Shown in pieces: positions 58,864 through 64,000 of a DNA stretch of 64,000 bases. The stretch covers positions 62,001 through 126,000 of the forward strand of contig NZ_QAJP01000004.1 in NCBI RefSeq assembly GCF_003852535.1, given 5' to 3'. Under the pieces are notes generated by a model, which saw only the letters and a list, made by a program, of their open reading frames with translations, ran no database searches and was not told the origin of the DNA. The position numbers and the translations under genes are program-made. Source of the DNA: Herminiimonas sp. KBW02 (GTDB lineage: Bacteria; Pseudomonadota; Gammaproteobacteria; Burkholderiales; Burkholderiaceae_D). How positions within the stretch are numbered: the stretch's first letter is position 1; every line of letters starts with the position of its first letter.

Positions 58864-59104
58864 TGGTGCAGGAAAATTCGATGCATGTGATTATATTTGC
58901 CTGCAACACTTAATTTATGCATGTGGATCTGAGCTTGTTCCCAAATATCGTTGAATATGGCAAACGCCGGATCGTCAGTCCAGGGCATGTTATTGCTCAG
59001 GGTTGGGATGGCATAATGTGATCATCAGTCGCCAGTAATCAGGTGGCTGGACTACCTTTATTGATTTACCTTTATCCAATTAACCAGGTCGGAAGAAGCA
59101 CTGC

Positions 59105-60007
59105 ATGATCAATCTTGAACAGATGGACTTAATTCTGGAGGCTCTGCCGGACCCGGCCTTCATCCTGTCCCGCAGTGGTAAATACGTCGCGGTGTTTGGT
59201 GGGCGTGATACGCGCTATTACCACGACGGTACCGGCCTGATCGGCTTGTATATTGCCGACGTGATCAAGCCAGAAAAGGCCAACTGGTTTCTCGAACAGA
59301 TAGCCAGGGCGCTGGAATCGCGCAAGCTGGTGGTCGAAGAATACGAACTGAGCAACCGGGACGTAAAAGGCCTGGACGATGACGGCCCCAAGGATCCGAT
59401 CTGGTTTGAAGGGCGCATCCAGGCGCTGAGTTTCCTGGTGGACGAAGAAGAAGTGGTGCTTTGGGTCGCGAGTAATATTTCAGAGCGCCATATGCTGGAG
59501 GGCAAGCTGAGGGAGCTCAGCGATACCGATCAGCTCACTGGCCTGTTCAACCGCAGGAAACTCGAGCACGACCTGGCGCTGCACTACGAATCATGGCTGC
59601 GGTATGCGGTGCCGACTTCGATCTTTATCTTTGATCTGGATAACCTCAAGAAAATCAATGACACCAACGGACATCACGCTGGTGATGAAATCATCCAGGC
59701 GGTAGCCAACATCTGCCGTACAACGATACGGAAAGCGGATACTGCAAGCCGTTACGGTGGCGATGAATTTGTTGTTGCCTTACCCAATACCGGACATGAG
59801 CAAGCCATGCAGTTCGCCCGGCGTTTACATGAACGCATCCGGGAAGAACTAAGCCATTTTTCAGTGGAAGGTACTTTCGTCACGGCGAGCATAGGTGTGA
59901 CCACCATGCTGGCGGAAGATCGATCGTATGAGGACACACTGAAGCGGGCGGATCGTGCGTTGTATGACGCTAAAAGCTTGGGTAAGGACAGGATAGTTTT
60001 GGTTTGA
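59105..60007 (+). CDS. PAS-GGDEF diguanylate cyclase
   Basis: A 300-residue soluble protein. An N-terminal PAS domain (about 5-130: LILEALPDPAFILSRSGKYVAVFG, ending LWVASNISERHMLEGKL) is followed by a GGDEF domain (140-300) starting SDTDQLTGLFNRRKLEHDL. The active site is intact (GGDEF at 218-222), and the inhibitory I-site RxxD (RKAD, 209-212) lies exactly five residues before it. It makes c-di-GMP from two GTP with product feedback. No membrane segment. The closeness to pgaCD (4 kb) makes it a candidate activator of poly-GlcNAc synthesis; this is inference. Confidence 0.93.
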   Translation: MINLEQMDLILEALPDPAFILSRSGKYVAVFGGRDTRYYHDGTGLIGLYIADVIKPEKANWFLEQIARALESRKLVVEEYELSNRDVKGLDDDGPKDPIWFEGRIQALSFLVDEEEVVLWVASNISERHMLEGKLRELSDTDQLTGLFNRRKLEHDLALHYESWLRYAVPTSIFIFDLDNLKKINDTNGHHAGDEIIQAVANICRTTIRKADTASRYGGDEFVVALPNTGHEQAMQFARRLHERIREELSHFSVEGTFVTASIGVTTMLAEDRSYEDTLKRADRALYDAKSLGKDRIVLV

Positions 60008-60153
60008 TTGCCTAGACTATGAGAGTGTTTTTTCTACTTAAAGCGAACATTCAATGGATACATATATCCGGTTTTTTACAAGCAGTTTCTGCTATTGATA
60101 TCAGAGACTTAGTGGCCCGTTGCTGCGTATATAAGTAACCGAATGGATGTAGA

Positions 60154-61134
60154 TCAACCCCATATCGAAGTAGTACTGGCATCGAAGAAGTCAACATGTT
60201 TTCCTGCTGCACCTAAGAACGCCAATGCATTTGCTTTTAGTCGTCGATTTTCGTCGCTGTTCTCATCCCCGAAAACACTAACGAAGATTTGGCGCGTGTC
60301 CGATTTTCGAATAGCCTCAAAGATATGAGCATCGTTCTCATCCATTGAGTGCCCGAGGATGAAGACGGACGCTGTATTCGTTTCAAGTTTTCGTAGGCAA
60401 AAGGTCAGGTACGGGCTCCGACTGATTCGCTGTTTCTTCTGTTGATGAGTGGGTTCGGCAACAAACAATGGAAATCGCGGAGGAGTCATGTCTAGATTAG
60501 CGCGTACTTGATCAACGATTCCTCCACCGACTTCTCCCGTGTATGCATGTTTGAGTGCTCCAGACGATCCTTCGTAAAGATGGAGTCCACCGTGCAGAAA
60601 ATGAACCATTTGTTCGGTTCCATATCCCTCCCACCGTCGTTGTGCTCGAAATCCGTCATCAGTGCGCCACACGGGCTCAAGATTCTGATTTCGAGCCCAA
60701 TACATAAGAAGGTCGTAGTTAACGGTGAATATCTGACTAAAACGTCTTAAGAACGCACGTACGGATTGATACTGAGCAGTTGCGAGATCACTCGGAAGCC
60801 GAGGATGATTATCTGAAATGGCAGTTAAAAGGGCTTGCTTCAGAATCTCTTGGTCCCTCTTGATATTGTCAATGATCGGTTGTTCAACCGCGTGAACCTC
60901 TGCGACAGTTTGTGCCGCAAGGAGCGCCCGCATGACGGCCTCAAAGTCCCAGGTATTCAGCCGTTTAAATAGTTCTCGTATCTGATTTTCACGGTCCTCA
61001 AAGTTTGCGACTTCAAGTAGACTTGCGTAATCGAAGATGACCGGATTCCAGGCTTGGGAAAAACCATTTCCGAGCAAAATTACTGGTTCAATATCTGCAG
61101 CAAGGGCTGCGAAGGCTTCATCGAGGGTGAGCAT
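60154..61134 (-). CDS. DUF4917 family SIR2-like protein
   Basis: A 326-residue soluble protein with SIR2-fold features: LLGNGFSQAW near the N-terminus (residues 20-29, in place of the GAGxS loop), IFTVNYDLLMYW (135-146), HGGLHLYEG (181-189), and LGHSMDENDAHIFEAI (near 255-270). These follow the DUF4917/SIR2_2 order. Related SIR2-like proteins in defence systems (ThsA, DSR, AVAST) break down NAD during infection. No partner gene is adjacent and the gene is lower in GC than its neighbours. It is a plausible lone immunity effector, but no activity can be claimed. Confidence 0.72.
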   Translation of the reverse strand: MLTLDEAFAALAADIEPVILLGNGFSQAWNPVIFDYASLLEVANFEDRENQIRELFKRLNTWDFEAVMRALLAAQTVAEVHAVEQPIIDNIKRDQEILKQALLTAISDNHPRLPSDLATAQYQSVRAFLRRFSQIFTVNYDLLMYWARNQNLEPVWRTDDGFRAQRRWEGYGTEQMVHFLHGGLHLYEGSSGALKHAYTGEVGGGIVDQVRANLDMTPPRFPLFVAEPTHQQKKQRISRSPYLTFCLRKLETNTASVFILGHSMDENDAHIFEAIRKSDTRQIFVSVFGDENSDENRRLKANALAFLGAAGKHVDFFDASTTSIWG

Positions 61135-61382
61135 GCAAGAACTGTTAGATTGATGAATTGAAACCGCTTTTATTAGCCCTGTAGCCGTATGGCGGGACTA
61201 GTTCTTAGGTATTTTCTACAATTTCATACTGACATAAGTTTACACCCGAGGATCGTAAATTTTTTCTTCTTTACCTGCCCCTGATTTCTTAGACTTAACA
61301 AGAAAAGCCAGATCAACTGAATGTCAGATTCTGGTCATTGGCAGACATACCCATAGGTTACATCAGCAGCTAAGCACACTCA

Positions 61383-62483
61383 TCAAAACCGCACCATCTC
61401 CCCATGCTCCAGCGCGACAAAATCCGCCGCCGGTATATGCGCCTTTTTCAATTCCTCCGCCAAAGCCTTGGGCGGTTCATCCAGCGCTTCATCAGTCAGT
61501 TCAAACGTGCCCCAGTGGATACCGATAGAACGTTTGGCTTGCACGTTCTGATGAATTTTCACCGCTTCGCCCGGATCAACGTGCTGTGCTTTCATGAACC
61601 AGCGCGGTGCGTAGGCGCCTATTGGTAACAGCGCCAGGTCGAACGGTGCAAAGCGTTTTCCTATGTCTTCAAAATCTTTGGAGTAACCGGTATCTCCGGC
61701 AAAGAAGAATGATTGCGCCTGCTTTACATCAGCCGCTGTCGTGACTGCCCAGCCACCCCACAAGGTCTGGAAGCGGTCATTCAGTGTGCGTGCCGACCAA
61801 TGCTGGACTGGCACGAAGTTGAAGGCGAGGCCGCCTACATCTGTTTTATCCCACCAGCCCAGTTCCTGCACATTGGTAATGCCGATGTCTGCCATCCATT
61901 GTTTGATGCCCAGCGGTACCAGGAATAATGGCGCGCCACCTGTTTGCTGGTTCAGCTTGAGTACAGTGTCTTTATCCAGGTGGTCGTAGTGATTGTGCGA
62001 GATCAGCACGACGTCTATGTGCGGCAGTTGTGCATAGTCGAGTGCGGGTGGCACTTTGCGTTGCGGGCCCATGAAGGTGAACGGCGACGCACGTTCCGAC
62101 CAGATCGGGTCGGTGAGTATGTTGAGGCCGCGCATTTGTACCAGCACGGTGGCGTGGCCTATCCAGGTCGCGGTCGAGACTGTTTTATTCGCTTGCAACC
62201 AGGCTGCATCTGCCTTGACGATCGGGAAGTGATAGCCGTTGGCTGGTGGTTTGGGCAAGCCTTGTGTCAGACGTTCCCATTGCCATTTCAGGAAGGAGCC
62301 GCCGATGTCGCCTTGCAGGTAGTTGTTTTTGTAGAGCGGTGGCGCGGGACTGACGTAGGCGCGGTAGCAACCGTAGCTCGCCATGAGCAGAGTGGCCAGT
62401 AAAGCCCATCGAAGACGACGCCGCGTCTTCGATGGTGGTGTCTGGGCAGATGAAACTGTCGGGGATGGTTCCGTACTGCTCAT
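61383..62483 (-). CDS. MBL-fold metallo-hydrolase (NAPE-PLD/UlaG-like)
   Basis: A 366-residue protein anchored by an N-terminal hydrophobic segment (about 26-40). The metallo-beta-lactamase motif SHNHYDHLDK (H163, H165, D167, H168) is present, with WIGHATVLVQMRGLNILTDPIWS before it and FFAGDTGYSKDF after it, the RomA/NAPE-PLD-like wording. A C-terminal SIGIHWGTFELTDE block completes the metal site. The family includes phospholipase D-like enzymes acting on N-acyl-phosphatidylethanolamine. The substrate here is unknown. It ends 248 bp from the SIR2-like gene; that gap shows no feature. Confidence 0.87.
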   Translation of the reverse strand: MSSTEPSPTVSSAQTPPSKTRRRLRWALLATLLMASYGCYRAYVSPAPPLYKNNYLQGDIGGSFLKWQWERLTQGLPKPPANGYHFPIVKADAAWLQANKTVSTATWIGHATVLVQMRGLNILTDPIWSERASPFTFMGPQRKVPPALDYAQLPHIDVVLISHNHYDHLDKDTVLKLNQQTGGAPLFLVPLGIKQWMADIGITNVQELGWWDKTDVGGLAFNFVPVQHWSARTLNDRFQTLWGGWAVTTAADVKQAQSFFFAGDTGYSKDFEDIGKRFAPFDLALLPIGAYAPRWFMKAQHVDPGEAVKIHQNVQAKRSIGIHWGTFELTDEALDEPPKALAEELKKAHIPAADFVALEHGEMVRF

Positions 62484-62496
62484 GACTTTGCTTTAT

Positions 62497-64000
62497 CTAT
62501 TTTTTCGGGCTGAGCGTGGTCGCTTTGATTTTCGATTCCAGCGCCTTGCCTTTGCGTGCACGTTTGCCGATGTGGATGCCGAGGCCGGCTGCAGACAACT
62601 CTACTTCCTGTGCCTTGCCGCCGCGTCCGGCACCAGCGACGATGACGCCGCGCTGGCTGATCGGTTGTGCTGCCAGCAGTTTTTCGTTCTTTTCCAGATC
62701 CATCAGGATCACGCCGCGACCACCTGCGGTGAGTGTCTTGATTTCATCAATGCCGAATACCAGCAGGCGTCCTTTTTCCGACAGGCAGGCAATTGCACTG
62801 GCACCTTCGATCACAGGGCGTGGTGGCAATGGTTCATCGCCGTCGTCCAGTGTGATGAAGGCTTTGCCGCCACGTGTACGGCTGACCATGTCGCCGGATT
62901 TGGCGGTGAAGCCGTAACCAGCGGTTGACGCCAGCAGCAGCGTGACATCAGCCGGGCCTGCGTAGTAATGCAGGATGCGGGTGCCGCTCGCCAGTTCAAC
63001 CAGCGTGGTGATAGGTACGCCATCGCCACGTGCGCCGGGCAGGGCAGAGACCGGCACCGAGTAGATGCGGCCGTTCGAACCGAATACCAGCAGCGAATCG
63101 ACGGTGCGGCATTCGAAGGTGTTGTACAGCGTGTCGCCTGCCTTGAAGGTGAACTGTGCTGCATCGTGGCCGTGGCCGGTACGTGCACGGACCCAGCCTT
63201 TTTGCGAGATGACGACTGTCACAGGCTCATCGATGACTTTGGTTTCGACCGAGGCTTTTTCTGCCACTTCGATCAGGGTGCGACGTGCGTCACCAAACTG
63301 TTTCTCATCTGCTTCGATTTCCTTGATGACCAGGCGCTTCATCGACGATGGATTGTCGAGCAGGTCTTGCAGGGTGGTTTTTTCGTTGCGCAGTTCGGCC
63401 AGTTCTTGCTGGATCTTGATGGTTTCCAGTCGCGCCAATTGTCGCAAGCGGATTTCCAGGATGTCGTCAGCCTGACGTTCTGACAAGCGGAAGGCATCCA
63501 TCAGTGCCGGTTTCGGTTCGTCCGATTCGCGGATGATTTTGATGACTTTATCGATATTCAGCAGGATGGCTTCGCGGCCTTCGAGGATATGGATGCGGTC
63601 GTCAACTTTTTGCAGGCGGAATTGGGTACGGCGGGTAATCGTGGTGAAGCGGAACTCGACCCATTCGCGCAGGATGTCGGCCAGCGACTTCTGGCGTGGA
63701 CGTCCGTCACCACCTATCATCACCAGATTGATGGAGACGCTGGTTTCCAGTGAGGTGTGCGCCAGTAGCAGATTGGTGAATTCGGTCTGGTCCTGGTTTT
63801 TTGATTTCGGTTCGAATACCAGACGTACCGGTGCATCGCGGCCTGATTCGTCGCGTACCGTATCCAGCATGGAGAGTACCGTTTGCTTGAGCGCCAGTTG
63901 TTCCGGTGACAGCGATTTCTTGCCCAGCTTGATCTTCGGATTGGTCAGCTCTTCGATTTCTTCCAGTACTTTTTGCGACGAAGTACCATGCGGCAGTTCG
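62497..64000 (-). CDS. parC: DNA topoisomerase IV subunit A, C-terminal part (cut by window end)
   Basis: The frame is open to the end of the window, so the N-terminal catalytic half with the active tyrosine lies outside. The visible 500 residues hold the tower/coiled-coil region (RLSERQADDILEIRLRQLARLE, typical of GyrA/ParC) and a C-terminal beta-pinwheel domain. GyrA-box residues are degenerate as expected for ParC. The GKKSLSPEQLALKQ stretch and the KGWVRARTGHGHD block favour ParC over GyrA. Topoisomerase IV separates linked daughter chromosomes. Confidence 0.9.
   Translation of the reverse strand, partial: ELPHGTSSQKVLEEIEELTNPKIKLGKKSLSPEQLALKQTVLSMLDTVRDESGRDAPVRLVFEPKSKNQDQTEFTNLLLAHTSLETSVSINLVMIGGDGRPRQKSLADILREWVEFRFTTITRRTQFRLQKVDDRIHILEGREAILLNIDKVIKIIRESDEPKPALMDAFRLSERQADDILEIRLRQLARLETIKIQQELAELRNEKTTLQDLLDNPSSMKRLVIKEIEADEKQFGDARRTLIEVAEKASVETKVIDEPVTVVISQKGWVRARTGHGHDAAQFTFKAGDTLYNTFECRTVDSLLVFGSNGRIYSVPVSALPGARGDGVPITTLVELASGTRILHYYAGPADVTLLLASTAGYGFTAKSGDMVSRTRGGKAFITLDDGDEPLPPRPVIEGASAIACLSEKGRLLVFGIDEIKTLTAGGRGVILMDLEKNEKLLAAQPISQRGVIVAGAGRGGKAQEVELSAAGLGIHIGKRARKGKALESKIKATTLSPKK

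Overview
The window looks like a chromosomal segment of a betaproteobacterium of the Oxalobacteraceae (Herminiimonas/Janthinobacterium-like). This rests on the gene order serC-pheA-hisC-tyrA-aroA-cmk-rpsA-ihfB-lapA-lapB, a groESL operon with a perfect CIRCE site, moderately high GC in core genes, and protein wording typical of that family. The genus is inference. No rRNA, tRNA, CRISPR array or intact insertion sequence was seen.

Layout. (1) 1-10 kb: a supraoperon for serine and aromatic amino acid synthesis (serC, pheA, hisC, tyrA, aroA) runs into cmk, rpsA, ihfB and the envelope genes lapA/lapB. (2) 10-21 kb: housekeeping and single genes: a secreted ComEA-like helix-hairpin-helix protein, cysM, a small HTH regulator, DUF1415, yaeQ, then a reverse-strand set moxR-DUF58-transglutaminase (TgpA-like)-mltB, a ZntB-like transporter and the circularly permuted GTPase RbgA/YlqF. 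(3) 21-23.5 kb: groEL/groES on the reverse strand behind a sigma70-type promoter and CIRCE.

(4) 23.7-25.2 kb: an AT-richer two-gene island, a Panacea-domain (DUF4065, SocA/GepA-like) protein followed 3 bp later by a protein with a class III nucleotide-cyclase-like fold. This is the best candidate in the window for an undescribed toxin-antitoxin or defence pair. (5) 25.5-41 kb: a large catabolic cluster. A reverse-strand operon (amidohydrolase, AtzH-like, amidase, DUF1116) lies divergent from a MarR regulator, a three-subunit molybdenum hydroxylase, a CoxG-like protein, a complete branched-chain-type ABC transporter and XdhC. Four copies of a palindrome (ATGTGG-N4-CCACAT type) sit in the two control regions and imply one regulon for uptake, hydroxylation and ring or amide hydrolysis of an unidentified N-heterocycle or ureide.

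(6) 41-48 kb: a secreted Ntn-type linear amide hydrolase, a divergent two-component system (OmpR-type regulator, 7TMR-DISM histidine kinase) and a type V autotransporter with an extended signal peptide. (7) 48.3-55.3 kb: pgaABCD for poly-N-acetylglucosamine biofilm polysaccharide, with an in-frame amber codon in pgaA and a striking double palindrome far upstream. (8) 55.5-58 kb: a Fur-boxed DUF3649-PepSY-DUF3325 iron-uptake operon. (9) 58-64 kb: a GFA-family protein, a frameshifted small membrane-protein gene, a PAS-GGDEF diguanylate cyclase with an intact I-site (a possible c-di-GMP source for PgaCD), a DUF4917 SIR2-like protein, an MBL-fold hydrolase and the 3' part of parC, which runs off the window.
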